Below are positions 45,702 through 54,896 of a stretch of DNA of 64,000 nucleotides, in pieces. The notes under the pieces are model-generated. The model was not told the DNA's origin. It worked only from the letters and a program-made list of their open reading frames with translations, and searched no databases. This DNA is from Pseudooceanicola nitratireducens (lineage in GTDB: Bacteria; Pseudomonadota; Alphaproteobacteria; Rhodobacterales; Rhodobacteraceae): positions 248,001-312,000 of the forward strand of contig NZ_FNZG01000001.1 of the NCBI RefSeq assembly GCF_900109195.1, written 5' to 3'. Every line of letters starts with the position of its first letter. Position 1 is the stretch's first letter. The position numbers and the translations under genes were made by a program.

Positions 45702-47993
45702 ATGAACAAGGCGGTCACGGACGGCATCACCTTCATGCCCACGGGGTTCGCGGCGGGGCTGGACGTCTGGTCCAGTGGTGACGGCACGGCCGGATCTGAC
45801 AGCTACGACGGATCGCCGGATGCTGCCTTTGTGCCGGCGGATCAGGATTTCGCGGGATGCCTGGAAATTCTGAAAACACAGACGGTTCAGAAATTACGCT
45901 ACATGGGGCGGACGCCGATCCTGCCTGGGTGCTATCTGCGGGTGACGATCCGGATCAAGGCTGTGGCCGGTGCCTTGCCCAATGTGCGGATCGCAGGCTG
46001 GGCCGGGACAGGCAATGACACCCATGTGCCGGGCCTGGTCGAGGTGGGGCCAGAGGTTACGCTGACGTCTTATGGCGAGGTTGTTGAACTGTCCGCCATC
46101 GTCGGATCCGGCAACCGGGGCGGCGTCGACATGGTCTGGGGGCAGGGGCCCGAGTATGGCTATTTCGGCCTGGACCTTACGGGTCCGAACGGCGGCACCG
46201 TGCGCATCGACGACGTGGTGATCGAAGATGCGACGAACGTCTTCCTGCGCGACATGATGGCATGGGTCGACGTGCGCGATTATGGGGCCGTAGGCGATGG
46301 CGTCACCGACGACCTGGCCGCCTTTGAGGCGGCCGATGACGCGGCCGCCGGGCGCATGGTCATGGTCCCCGCGGGTAGCTATTTTCTGGGCGACAGCCTG
46401 TCGATGGACAGCCGCGTGACCTTTGAAGGCACGCTGGTTATGGCGACGGACAAGGTGCTGTCGCTGCGAAAGAATTTCGATCTTCCCGGCTATATCGACG
46501 CCTTCGGAGACGAGGAGCTGGCCTTTCGCAAGGCGTTTCAGGCGCTGCTGAACAACACCGACCACGAAAGCCTGGATCTGGGCGGGCGGCGCATTGGCGT
46601 GACCGCCCCGATCGACATGCAGGCGGCGGTGCCGAACAAGGACAGCTATGCCACCCGGCGGCTGATCCGCAACGGCCAGTTCGAATGCGTCGCGGGACCG
46701 GCCTGGGATACGGTGACGGTGACGTCTCAGGCCAGCTATTCGGCCAGCGATCCGCTGAAGCTGACGGCGGTGCAGAACGCCGCGAACGTGCCCGTCGGAA
46801 GCCTTGTGACCGCCAACGGGGTGGGGCGCGAGGTCTATGTGAAAGAGGTCAATATCGGCGCGCAGGAGATCACGCTGTCCAAGCCGCTGTATGATGCCGA
46901 GGGCACGCAGACATACACGTTTCAGAGATTTCAGTATTTACTTGACTTTTCGGGATTCTCGAAACTCGACAAGTTCGAGATGTCGGATATCGAGTTTCAG
47001 TGCTGGGGCGATTGCTCGGCCATCCTGCTTGCGCCCTCGGGGTCCGTCTTCCGGCTGCGCGATTGTTTCATCACCCGTCCGAAGGATCGCGGCGTGACCT
47101 CGCACGGGGCGGGGTGCCAGGGCATGATGATCGACCGGTGTCAGTTCCTCTCGGACGAGAGCGCGAAGCTGGGCCAGGACCGCGTGTCGATCGGCTTCAA
47201 CGCCAACGCCAACGACGTGAAGATCCGCGACAACCGCGCCATGCACCTGCGCCATTTCTGCGTGATCGGCGGGGCGAACACGATCTTCACCGGCAACCAT
47301 TTCTTCCAGGGCGACAGCGCTGAAAACGCGATCCGGACGGCGGGCATCGTGGTGACCGAGATTTCGGCCCGGATGACCTTTGTCGGGAATTACGTCGACA
47401 ATTGTCACATCGAATGGGCCAACGAACACGATCAGGCCCCGGATTTTGCGTCCGAGCTTAGCTTTTCGGCAATGAATATCAGCGACAATGTCTTCCTGGC
47501 CAGCTACGTCGCCCCCTGGTTCACCTTCCTGACGGTGCGCCCGCATGGGGCGGGGCATTTCATCAACGGGTTGTCGGTGACCGGCAACCTATTCCGTGCC
47601 GTGGGCGGGAATATCGACCGGGTCGAACAGATCGACACCAGTCTCGCCGGCATGGACATGAGCCGGATGAAGAACATCGCCTTCCGCGACAATGCCTTCA
47701 ACCTGGTGAACACGGGGACAAGCAATCCGCTGGTGCTGGAGCATAACGAAAACACCCCCGCCCTGGTGTGGAGCGTCGATTGCGCGCCCAAGCTGCCCTT
47801 TGGCGGCTGGGCGCAGACGGTGGAATCGCTGATGCCGAAGAACGCGATCACCAATGGGTCGAACGTCCGGCAGTTCTATTTGCCCTATGTCACGACCGAA
47901 CAGGGCGCGAACAAGGATCAGATCGACCTAAGGTGGGAATCCGAGGTCAAGGGAACCGTCGTCATGCGGGTCCGGATGGACAATCCGCTGTAA
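45702..47993 (+). CDS. Right-handed beta-helix protein, candidate phage/GTA spike or fibre
   Basis: A 763-residue protein without a signal peptide. Residues 1-185 look like a beta-sandwich attachment or binding domain (GLDVWSSGDGTAGSDSYDGS, YMGRTPILPGCYLRVTIR, RIDDVVIEDAT). At residues 193-204 is DYGAVGDGVTDD, the hallmark opening of pectate-lyase-superfamily helices found in phage tailspikes. The long helix contains repeated turn signatures such as FTGNHFF, FVGNYVDN, VTGNLFR and FRDNAF. From memory the N-terminal signature resembles GTA head-spike proteins (GhsA/GhsB) that bind capsule in Rhodobacter capsulatus; this is an inference. AAGGGGAATTGCG precedes the ATG. No other phage gene is near. 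Confidence 0.82.
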   Translation: MNKAVTDGITFMPTGFAAGLDVWSSGDGTAGSDSYDGSPDAAFVPADQDFAGCLEILKTQTVQKLRYMGRTPILPGCYLRVTIRIKAVAGALPNVRIAGWAGTGNDTHVPGLVEVGPEVTLTSYGEVVELSAIVGSGNRGGVDMVWGQGPEYGYFGLDLTGPNGGTVRIDDVVIEDATNVFLRDMMAWVDVRDYGAVGDGVTDDLAAFEAADDAAAGRMVMVPAGSYFLGDSLSMDSRVTFEGTLVMATDKVLSLRKNFDLPGYIDAFGDEELAFRKAFQALLNNTDHESLDLGGRRIGVTAPIDMQAAVPNKDSYATRRLIRNGQFECVAGPAWDTVTVTSQASYSASDPLKLTAVQNAANVPVGSLVTANGVGREVYVKEVNIGAQEITLSKPLYDAEGTQTYTFQRFQYLLDFSGFSKLDKFEMSDIEFQCWGDCSAILLAPSGSVFRLRDCFITRPKDRGVTSHGAGCQGMMIDRCQFLSDESAKLGQDRVSIGFNANANDVKIRDNRAMHLRHFCVIGGANTIFTGNHFFQGDSAENAIRTAGIVVTEISARMTFVGNYVDNCHIEWANEHDQAPDFASELSFSAMNISDNVFLASYVAPWFTFLTVRPHGAGHFINGLSVTGNLFRAVGGNIDRVEQIDTSLAGMDMSRMKNIAFRDNAFNLVNTGTSNPLVLEHNENTPALVWSVDCAPKLPFGGWAQTVESLMPKNAITNGSNVRQFYLPYVTTEQGANKDQIDLRWESEVKGTVVMRVRMDNPL

Positions 47994-48008
47994 CCGCGCT
48001 CCCCGTGA

Positions 48009-48503
48009 TCACAAAGCTTCGGGCGGCTTCAGGTCCGCGGGAGTCAGGTGAAAGGCGCGGCCGAAACCGCCGTTCAGGAAGGCGCGTGTGACGTGAAAAC
48101 GGACCAGGTAGAAATCGCCAAAGTCGATGAAAAGCTTCGATTTCGGCTTTTTCAGAAGATAGTGGTCGCGCAGGGCCGGGAACTCTGGGGCGTCGCGATG
48201 GATTTCCTCTGCCCGGGCCTGAAGCGTCAGGCGCGGGTGCGTCAGGGCATCGCCCTTTGCCCCGGGGACTCCGACCAGAAGCGACACCATCGAAGACGCC
48301 GCCATCGCCTTGGAATGTGCCGAAAGCGATGAGACAAGCGTTAACGGCCGGCCCTCAGGGTCGCAGGTTAGCGCGATCCGCGTCACCATTGGTGCGCCGC
48401 TTTCGGGTTCCAACACGCCAAGTGTGCAATGGTCTGCATCGTCGAGGAGGGCGCGCGCCAGGGAACGCGCTTCGTCATCGGTTGGTCGGATCGGATCGGT
48501 CAT
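48009..48503 (-). CDS. HugZ-like pyridoxamine 5'-phosphate oxidase family protein
   Basis: A 164-residue split-barrel protein. ALLDDADHCTLGVLEPESGA, PLTLVSSLSAHSKAMAAS and RAFLNGGFGRAFHL match the family that includes haem-degrading HugZ/HutZ and FMN-binding oxidases. The cofactor cannot be fixed from sequence; haem or flavin binding are both plausible. It converges on the beta-helix gene with 15 bases between stops. Confidence 0.85.
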   Translation of the reverse strand: MTDPIRPTDDEARSLARALLDDADHCTLGVLEPESGAPMVTRIALTCDPEGRPLTLVSSLSAHSKAMAASSMVSLLVGVPGAKGDALTHPRLTLQARAEEIHRDAPEFPALRDHYLLKKPKSKLFIDFGDFYLVRFHVTRAFLNGGFGRAFHLTPADLKPPEAL

Positions 48504-48608
48504 GCGCGCCTTTTATCCCGTCCGGACCGTGGCTTCCATCCCGACAGCAAATCGCCCGCCGGGAGAGAGCCAGCGGGCGATCGCGGAGGGCGAGCCTGAT
48601 CACAAGGG

Positions 48609-49301
48609 TCAGGCCGCGTTTGGCAAAACCTCGCTCGGTCGGGCCGACAGTCGATACCCTTGGGAAAAGGACGTGCTGATCAGATCTTCGGTCGCACCAG
48701 CTGCGGCCAGCTTGGCGCGGATCCGGCAAATATAGACATCAATGATCTTGGCATCGGGTTCGTCCTGCCAAGCATAAAGCTGCAGCATGATTTCGTCGCG
48801 CGTGATCAGCGCCCCGCGGCGCAGAGCCATGGTTTCGATCAACTCGTATTCCAGACGTGTCAGCCGGATCGGCATGTCGCCCAAGTGCACGGACTGAGCC
48901 GCAAGATCGATCTGCAGATCGCCGATGCGCAGCACAGGGGACCCGAAGCCCGCTGCCCGCCGAACGAAGGACTGAAGCCGGGCCGACATTTCCGGCATTG
49001 TGATATCGGCATCAAAGACATCGTCCGCCCCGGCCGCCAGCATCGCGATGCGATCGACATCGCGGCGGGTATGCACGCAGATCGGAGTCCTTCCCTTCAG
49101 GCTGCGCAATTGCCGCAGGATGACCCTTGCGTCGGCCTGCGGCAGATCCGGGTCGATCAGGATCCCGTCCTGTTCGCCAGTCTGCGCGAATTCCAACAAC
49201 TCGGACACGTCGCCGGCCTCGGTCACGAAGAAACCGGCGTCCCGCAGGGATTTGGCGACGATCGCCATGTGCCAGGTCATGTCGGTCAGAAGAATTCGCA
49301 T
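48609..49301 (-). CDS. OmpR-family response regulator, CtrA-like, with a degenerate receiver
   Basis: A 230-residue protein. Residues 1-115 form a receiver: Asp50 in LIDPDLP aligns with the phospho-acceptor and Thr78 with the switch residue, but the expected conserved Lys is Ala98 (GADDVFDADI) and the acidic pair at the N-terminus is reduced (LLTDMTW). The winged-helix part (125-220) closely resembles CtrA: LEYELIETMALRRGALITRD, DEPDAKIIDVYICRIRAKL and SQGYRL. It may act without ordinary phosphorylation. No kinase gene is adjacent. ATG at 49301. Confidence 0.88.
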   Translation of the reverse strand: MRILLTDMTWHMAIVAKSLRDAGFFVTEAGDVSELLEFAQTGEQDGILIDPDLPQADARVILRQLRSLKGRTPICVHTRRDVDRIAMLAAGADDVFDADITMPEMSARLQSFVRRAAGFGSPVLRIGDLQIDLAAQSVHLGDMPIRLTRLEYELIETMALRRGALITRDEIMLQLYAWQDEPDAKIIDVYICRIRAKLAAAGATEDLISTSFSQGYRLSARPSEVLPNAA

Positions 49302-49670
49302 CGGTCAGGCCTTTCATCTGGGACGAAGGGGCCTGTTGCCGCGACAGAGCGGGAGCAAGCGGCCCACACCGTCGGTTGTGCTGAGAAGTTTTCTGGCGAC
49401 TGTTCTGCCGCCGATGCCATCTGTATATCGGTCCTTGGCTGGGGTGTGACCTATCCGAAAGTCGATATGGCCGGTGTTTCAGTATCTATAGTTAATGCCT
49501 CGCCTTCCCGTGGGTGTGTCGCGCCTTTTTGCATCCAGGCATGAAAGAGGTTTCGAAATGATGAACTTAGGTCAGATTTTTTTCTGCCCGCGTTCACGGT
49601 TTGGAAAGAATCCGGGGGCTAATCTGCACGCACAAAGGCCGCCAGAAGGACCCCGAACCAGACCGAAAAA
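49302..49670. other. Intergenic region upstream of the response regulator
   Basis: About 370 bases, less GC-rich than the genes on either side. It should carry the response-regulator promoter. A few short frames occur but none has a family match or a convincing ribosome-binding site. Beyond 49670 lies a pseudogene. Confidence 0.5.
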
Positions 49671-49955
49671 TCACTCGCAAGCGATACCATCGCCGTCGCG
49701 CTCCAGTTTGTAGATGTCGCGCCCCACGACACGAACCGGCCCGCGCACATAGGCTGGCCCATTCCCCGAGCCTCCGGCGCAGTCCACGTCAGACGCGATC
49801 GGGACACAAGCCCCGGCATAGTTCGGGTCACACGCCTGCGCCGTCTGAACGTTTCAGCCCGCCGATTGGGCAAGGCCTGCCGTCGGCAAGGAAGTGAGAG
49901 CAATGGCAAATGGCACCGCTGCCGTGGCAAATACGCCGCAAGAAAGGAGTTTCAA
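49671..49955 (-). pseudogene. Excalibur-type calcium-binding exported protein, interrupted by a stop codon
   Basis: Read on the minus strand from a TTG at 49955: KLLSCGVFATAAVPFAIALT, SLPTAGLAQSAG, then TGA at 49854-49856, then in the same frame NVQTAQACDPNYAGACVPIA, SDVDCAGGSGNGPAYVRGPV, RVVGRDIYKLERDGDGIACE and a final TGA at 49671. The first part is a signal peptide, the second an Excalibur-like domain (CDPNY ... DCAGGSG ... DRDGDGIxCE) usually fused to thermonucleases or found alone in surface proteins. One premature stop splits signal from domain. Either a recent pseudogene, a sequencing error or stop read-through. No in-frame start follows the stop, so the domain alone could not be exported. 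Confidence 0.75.
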
Positions 49956-50063
49956 AAGTGATCCAATATCAAATGTTAACCAAGGCTGACATCAGATTGG
50001 ATCAGGCCGGGATCAACCGAAGAAAGCGCGAGTAGCGGAAACAACGGGTTTCCGCCCAATATG

Positions 50064-52247
50064 TTAACGCCGCTTGCGCCGCTGCACGTTGCCCCCGCGC
50101 TGTCCGGGCCGCCCGGCTGTTGATCGGCCGCGAGATTTCACCGCCTCGTCCGAGGCGCGTTCGACCGCCTGTTGCCGCGCCATGGGATCATCCGCCACGG
50201 CCAGATCGACCGCCTCCAGCCGCTTGACCTCGTCCCGCAGTCTCGCGGCCTCTTCGAACTCGAGGTTTTCGGCAGCCTTGCGCATGTCTTCCCGGAGACC
50301 ATCCAGGTGCGCTTGCAGGTTTGCCCCCGCCATGGGCTTGTCGACCTGAGCAGTCACGCGGTTCATGTCGACGTCGCCCTTGTACAGCCCGGCGAGGATG
50401 TCATCGACGTTCTTCTTCACGGTGGCCGGCGTAATGCCGTGTTCTTCGTTATAGGCGATCTGCTTCTCACGCCGGCGCTCTGTCTCGGCCAGCGCGCGCT
50501 CCATCGACCCAGTGATGGAATCCGCATACATGATGACCCGGCCGTCGGCATTCCGCGCTGCCCGGCCGATGGTCTGGATCAGTGAAGTCTCGGACCGCAG
50601 GAACCCTTCCTTGTCCGCATCCAGGATCGCCACCAACCCGCATTCGGGAATATCCAGCCCCTCGCGCAGCAGGTTGATCCCGATCAGCACGTCGAAGGCT
50701 CCAAGCCGCAGATCCCGAAGGATTTCAATGCGTTCGATCGTATCGATGTCCGAATGCATGTAACGGACCTTGATCCCCTGCTCATGCAGATATTCCGTCA
50801 GATCCTCGGCCATCCGCTTGGTCAGCGTGGTGACCAGCGTCCGGTATCCATCCGCCGTAACGCGCCGGATCTCATCCAGCAGATCGTCGACCTGCATCTT
50901 CACCGGCCGGATCTCGACCTGCGGATCCAGAAGGCCGGTCGGGCGGATGACCTGTTCGGTAAAGACGCCGCCGGTCTGCTCCATCTCCCAATTGCCGGGG
51001 GTGGCCGAGACATAGATCGACTGCGGACGCATCGCGTCCCATTCCTCGAACTTCAGCGGGCGGTTGTCCATGCAGGACGGCAGGCGGAACCCATGTTCGG
51101 CCAGGGTGAACTTGCGCCGATAGTCGCCCCGGTACATGCCGCCGATCTGGGGAATGGACACATGGGATTCATCAGCAAAAACAATGGCATTGTCGGGGAT
51201 GAACTCGAACAGCGTCGGCGGAGGCTCCCCCGGTGCGCGCCCGGTCAGATAGCGCGAATAATTCTCGATCCCGTTGCAGACGCCAGTGGCCTCCAGCATC
51301 TCGATGTCGAAATTCGTCCGCTGCTCCAGTCGCTGCGCCTCCAGCAGCTTGCCCTCGTTCACCAGCTGGGCCAGCCGTTCCTTCAGCTCTTTCTTGATGG
51401 ACACAACCGCCTGCTGCATCGTCGGCTTTGGCGTCACGTAATGCGAATTCGCATAGACCCGGATCTGGTCGAAACTGTCCGTTTTTGACCCCGTCAGCGG
51501 ATCGAATTCCTGAATGCCTTCCAGCTCTTCGCCAAAGAAGGACAGCCGCCAGGCCCGATCCTCAAGGTGCGCCGGCCAGATCTCAAGACTGTCGCCCCGC
51601 ACCCGGAAAGACCCACGCTGGAACCCCGCATCGTTGCGCCGGTACTGCTGCGCCACCAGATCGGCAATCACCTGCCGCTGGTCATACATCCCCCCGGCCT
51701 TCAGATCCTGGGTCATCGCGCCATAGGTCTCGACCGAGCCGATACCGTAGATGCAGGACACCGACGCGACGATCACCACATCGTCCCGTTCCAACAGCGC
51801 CCGGGTGGCCGAGTGGCGCATCCGGTCGATCTGTTCGTTGATCTGGCTTTCCTTCTCGATATAGGTGTCCGACCGCGGCACATAGGCCTCGGGCTGATAG
51901 TAATCGTAGTAGCTTACGAAATACTCAACCGCGTTCTCGGGGAAGAACCCCTTGAATTCGCCATACAATTGCGCGGCCAGCGTCTTGTTCGGGGCCAGGA
52001 TGATCGCCGGGCGCTGAGTCTCTTCGATGATCTTGGCCATGGTGAATGTCTTGCCAGTCCCGGTCGCGCCCAGCAGCACCTGGTCCCGCTCTCCTTCGCG
52101 CACGCCGCCCGACAGTTCGGCGATGGCGGTCGGCTGGTCGCCCGCAGGCTCGAACCCGGTGTGCATGACAAGCCGCTTGCCCCCTTCAAGCTTGGGGCGC
52201 GCGCGCACCTCTTCAAGCGTCTCTGGCATGGCGGTCGTGGTGGTCAT
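50064..52247 (-). CDS. uvrB: Excinuclease ABC subunit B
   Basis: A 727-residue DNA repair helicase-like protein that loads UvrC at lesions. Walker A is GATGTGKT at residues 60-67; the beta-hairpin region is [20 protein letters not shown]; later motifs are [11 protein letters not shown] and [18 protein letters not shown] UvrC-binding UVR motif ([20 protein letters not shown] in type) lies near residue 660, and the C-terminus is a short Arg/Gly-rich tail. No clear SOS box was found upstream. Confidence 0.97.
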   Translation of the reverse strand: MTTTTAMPETLEEVRARPKLEGGKRLVMHTGFEPAGDQPTAIAELSGGVREGERDQVLLGATGTGKTFTMAKIIEETQRPAIILAPNKTLAAQLYGEFKGFFPENAVEYFVSYYDYYQPEAYVPRSDTYIEKESQINEQIDRMRHSATRALLERDDVVIVASVSCIYGIGSVETYGAMTQDLKAGGMYDQRQVIADLVAQQYRRNDAGFQRGSFRVRGDSLEIWPAHLEDRAWRLSFFGEELEGIQEFDPLTGSKTDSFDQIRVYANSHYVTPKPTMQQAVVSIKKELKERLAQLVNEGKLLEAQRLEQRTNFDIEMLEATGVCNGIENYSRYLTGRAPGEPPPTLFEFIPDNAIVFADESHVSIPQIGGMYRGDYRRKFTLAEHGFRLPSCMDNRPLKFEEWDAMRPQSIYVSATPGNWEMEQTGGVFTEQVIRPTGLLDPQVEIRPVKMQVDDLLDEIRRVTADGYRTLVTTLTKRMAEDLTEYLHEQGIKVRYMHSDIDTIERIEILRDLRLGAFDVLIGINLLREGLDIPECGLVAILDADKEGFLRSETSLIQTIGRAARNADGRVIMYADSITGSMERALAETERRREKQIAYNEEHGITPATVKKNVDDILAGLYKGDVDMNRVTAQVDKPMAGANLQAHLDGLREDMRKAAENLEFEEAARLRDEVKRLEAVDLAVADDPMARQQAVERASDEAVKSRGRSTAGRPGQRGGNVQRRKRR

Positions 52248-52666
52248 GGGCGATTCTCCGGCTGTGCGTCAGATTTGTCCCCAAATCCCCGCCTTTCAAC
52301 CCCGCATCCCCCGGGCGTCCTGACAGGATCTGTCAGCAGGATGCATAAAATGCACATTATTCAGCGCCACAACCCCGCCTTTTCGCAAATCGCGAAGAAG
52401 GCGCATCTCCAATGTATCAAAGGAAAACCCCGCAAACGCCTGATCCATCACCACTTTCGCAGGCTTGCCCCGCGCACCGACCCATGGGACGCTTTCCCCG
52501 ACGCCATGGATCCCCGGCCAGGGTGCAGCCGCATCCTACCCTTACCCTTCGCTCCTGCGGTTTCGCTGGTCCGGCCTGCCATGGCGTCAGCCTGCCGCAC
52601 CGGCTTTGCTCTTGCCCGGATGGGCCCCATATTCCATAAGCAAAGCGAACCATCCCGGAGTAGGCC
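52248..52666. other. Intergenic region between uvrB and the complex I subunit gene
   Basis: 419 bases between divergent genes, expected to contain both promoters. I see an A/T-richer stretch around 52340-52420 that could hold a promoter, but no operator or repeat that I can name, and no believable gene. Confidence 0.5.
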
Positions 52667-52978
52667 ATGTCCGCACGTATCTACCGCCCCGCCCGCAACG
52701 CCATGCAGTCCGGCACGGCCAAGACGCGTGACTGGGTGTTGGAACATGTCTCGGACACGGCGCGTGACATCGATCCGCTGATGGGCTGGACCTCGAATGA
52801 GGACACCCAGGCCCAGGTCCGCCTGCGCTTCCCCACGAAAGAAGCCGCGCTCGCCTACGCCAAGGATAAAGGCATCGACGCCGTCGTGGTCGAACCGCAC
52901 AGCCGCAAGGCCAACGTCCGCCCCGGCGGCTACGGCGACAACTTCGCGACCAACCGCCGCCAGGTCTGGACCCACTGA
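52667..52978 (+). CDS. NADH dehydrogenase (complex I) accessory subunit, NDUFS4-like
   Basis: A 103-residue protein of the ETC complex I subunit family (homologue of mitochondrial NDUFS4, the 18-kDa subunit). Typical segments are [40 protein letters not shown] and the basic end [13 protein letters not shown]. It is confined to alphaproteobacteria and mitochondria and stabilises the NADH-oxidising arm. CCCGGAG precedes the ATG. It is encoded apart from the nuo operon, as is usual. Confidence 0.94.
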   Translation: MSARIYRPARNAMQSGTAKTRDWVLEHVSDTARDIDPLMGWTSNEDTQAQVRLRFPTKEAALAYAKDKGIDAVVVEPHSRKANVRPGGYGDNFATNRRQVWTH

Positions 52979-52981
52979 CCC

Positions 52982-53028
52982 CATCCTCTTGCCGGAAATA
53001 TCCCGGGGGTGCGGGGGCTGGCCCCCGC
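52982..53028 (-). repeat. Dispersed repeat module, copy E (inverted)
   Basis: On the minus strand: hairpin GCGGGGGC/GCCCCCGC (53011-53028), then ACCCCCGGGATATTTCCGGC, AAGAGGATGG. This is nearly identical to copy B near 16080 and lies between the complex I subunit gene and a tRNA gene. A second, degenerate GGGTATTTCCGC follows near 53051. Confidence 0.75.
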
Positions 53029-53077
53029 TGGTCCGGCGCTTGCCAAAGCGGCGGAAATACCCGAAAAGCGCTGCAGC

Positions 53078-53154
53078 GGTCCCTTAGCTCAACTGGATAG
53101 AGCAGCTGACTTCTAATCAGCAGGTTGAGGGTTCGAGTCCTTCAGGGATCGCCA
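53078..53154 (+). tRNA. tRNA-Arg (anticodon TCT)
   Basis: 77 bases including the encoded CCA. Acceptor stem GGTCCCT / AGGGATC (one G-T pair), D-arm TAGCTCAACTGGATAGAGCA, anticodon stem GCTGA/TCAGC with loop CTTCTAA (anticodon TCT), T-arm AGGGTTCGAGTCCTT, discriminator G. It reads AGA and AGG codons, rare in this GC-rich genome. Confidence 0.96.
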
Positions 53155-53263
53155 TTTTCAAGCCCATGAAATGTGCGGGAAATCCGCCCGACCCCCCCCT
53201 GTGGAACCTCGCCCGCGGCGACCGCCCGTGCGATACTCCTCCCCTCACCGGAGGAGCCCTTAT

Positions 53264-53803
53264 ATGACCGAAACACACCACCTCGACCCGATCGCCCAGC
53301 TTGTCGCCAGGGAAGCGATCCGCGATTGCCTCTATCGCTATGCCCGGGGCATCGACCGCGCGGATGAAGCGGCGCTGATGTCGTCCTACTGGCCCGAGGC
53401 CCATGACAGCCACGGCGCGACCTCTGGCCCGATTGTCGACTTCTACGACCGTGTCCGCGCCGCCTGGGCCAGGGGCGCGCGCAATGTGCACCAGATCAGC
53501 AACATCCTGATCGATTTCCGCTCGGGGACCGAGGCCGCCGCGGAAAGCTATTTCCACGCGCTCCAACGTGGGGCCGGGCCGGACGGGGTGGTGCGCCAGG
53601 TGCAGATGGCGGGACGCTACTGTGACCTGTTCGAATGCCGGGGCGGGGAATGGCGGGTGATCGACCGCACAGTTGTCTACGACTGGGTGGACCATCAGCC
53701 CGTGCCACAGGACAGCGAAGCAGACCGCTTTGGCCCCCGCACCCCGATTGGAGGATCCTTCCCCGACGATCCCGTCTATCGCATCGGCCGCCACGGGGGG
53801 TAA
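53264..53803 (+). CDS. SnoaL-like / NTF2-like protein
   Basis: A 179-residue protein of the nuclear transport factor 2 fold. The start IAQLVAREAIRDCLYRYARG and IDRADEAALMSSYWPEAHDS, then ARNVHQISNILIDF and a MAGRYCDLFECRGGEWRVID strand match SnoaL_4-type domains, which include ring-hydroxylating dioxygenase beta-like and isomerase-like proteins. Catalytic role not assignable. GGAGGAG lies 8 bases before the ATG. Confidence 0.86.
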   Translation: MTETHHLDPIAQLVAREAIRDCLYRYARGIDRADEAALMSSYWPEAHDSHGATSGPIVDFYDRVRAAWARGARNVHQISNILIDFRSGTEAAAESYFHALQRGAGPDGVVRQVQMAGRYCDLFECRGGEWRVIDRTVVYDWVDHQPVPQDSEADRFGPRTPIGGSFPDDPVYRIGRHGG

Positions 53804-53953
53804 CGGCCCTTCGTGCCGGGGCAGGGGCAGACCGGCCATGGGGGGCGAAAGTCGTCCCAGCACAGGGCGATATGTGTCGGGCGAGGGCAAATTTGGCGTA
53901 CCGAACCCATAACGCGCTGTTGCCAGCCCAGGCGCGCACCCCAACAATGCGCA

Positions 53954-53994
53954 CAAAAAAGCGGGGACAACCCGGCAACCGGATCATCCCCGCT
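53954..53994 (-). terminator. Terminator of the flavin monooxygenase operon
   Basis: On the minus strand AGCGGGGAT ... GTCCCCGCT is followed by TTTTTTGTG. It lies about 100 bases after the flavin reductase stop codon. The stretch between (54014-54105) holds three copies of TCAGGCGGCC. Confidence 0.8.
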
Positions 53995-54094
53995 CAGGGA
54001 GGAAGTCTTTCAATCAGGCGGCCCGAATGAATGGCGGGCCGGAAGTCTGGCGCACCAAACTGCGGGCGGCCCAGGGATCAGGCGGCCCAGGAAT

Positions 54095-54892
54095 TCAGGC
54101 GGCCCAGGTGCCCTGGCGCAGCGCCCCGTTGTAGTTCAGTAGCGCGCCGTCATCATTGCCGGTGCTTGCGGCCACAACGCGCCCGACCAGCACCGTGTGG
54201 CTTCCCGAAACATGCTGGCTTTCCATGGCGCAGACGATGGAATGATGCGCGGTGGTCAGAACCGGCGCGCCGGCCCCGTCCTGCTGCCACAGATCGTCAA
54301 ACCGGTCGGCCCCGTGGATCCCGCGCTGCCCGGCAAAAAGCATGGCGGTCTCTTCCTGCTGCGCGCCCAGGATGTTGACGCTGAAGCGGTCGGCCCCGGT
54401 CAGGCAGCTGTGCGCAAAGGCGGACCGGTTCAGGCAGACCAGCACCAGCGGCGGTTCCGCCGAGACCGAGGTGAAGGCCGACACGGTCATGCCGCAGCGC
54501 CCGTCGCCTTCGCCCGCCGCCACGATGCAGACGCCGGATGCAAAGCGGCGCATGGCGTCGCGGAAGACACCGGCCTCGACCGGCTCCAGCGCTTCGAGTA
54601 CCTCGATATGGGCGCGGATGCGGCCCTTGTCGTCGGTCCAGCCGTGCTGGGCCGCATAGCCCACCATGGCGTCGAACCCCTTGGCCCAGTCCGGATCTCC
54701 GGCCAGCGGACAGATCGCACGGATCGCATCGGGACGGACCCAGACGTGATCGGCATCGGCCATCTCGCCGATGGCGGCCACTGCGGGGGCAGGATCCCCC
54801 CGCAGCAGCGGGTCAATGACAAGGCTGAAGCGCTTGAAGTCGGCCGCCCCCTCAAGCCGGGGCAGGGCGCCGGATGTGAGAACGATCCGCAT
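54095..54892 (-). CDS. Flavin reductase with an extra N-terminal domain
   Basis: A 265-residue protein. Residues from about 107 form a flavin reductase-like split barrel: FRDAMRRFASGVCIVAAG, MTVSAFTSVSAEPPLVLVCL, and a HTVLVGRVVAA strand near the end. Residues 1-105 are a separate domain (FKRFSLVIDPLLRGDPAPAV, WVRPDAIRAICPLAGDPDWA) that I do not recognise. It should supply reduced FMN to the LLM monooxygenase encoded 4 bases upstream on the same strand, giving a two-component system. Confidence 0.86.
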   Translation of the reverse strand: MRIVLTSGALPRLEGAADFKRFSLVIDPLLRGDPAPAVAAIGEMADADHVWVRPDAIRAICPLAGDPDWAKGFDAMVGYAAQHGWTDDKGRIRAHIEVLEALEPVEAGVFRDAMRRFASGVCIVAAGEGDGRCGMTVSAFTSVSAEPPLVLVCLNRSAFAHSCLTGADRFSVNILGAQQEETAMLFAGQRGIHGADRFDDLWQQDGAGAPVLTTAHHSIVCAMESQHVSGSHTVLVGRVVAASTGNDDGALLNYNGALRQGTWAA

Positions 54893-54896
54893 CGCC

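Noticed and set aside
45702-47993. Prophage remnant
   Set aside because: Only one spike-like gene is present; neighbours are chromosomal housekeeping genes, and there is no integrase, capsid or terminase gene.
49495-49713. A 72-codon plus-strand frame upstream of the Excalibur pseudogene
   Set aside because: No family match, a weak ribosome-binding site, and its end overlaps the better-supported minus-strand pseudogene.
52327-52781. Long plus-strand frame between uvrB and the complex I subunit gene
   Set aside because: The translation is basic and low in complexity, it runs in another frame into a well-supported gene, and has no start signal.
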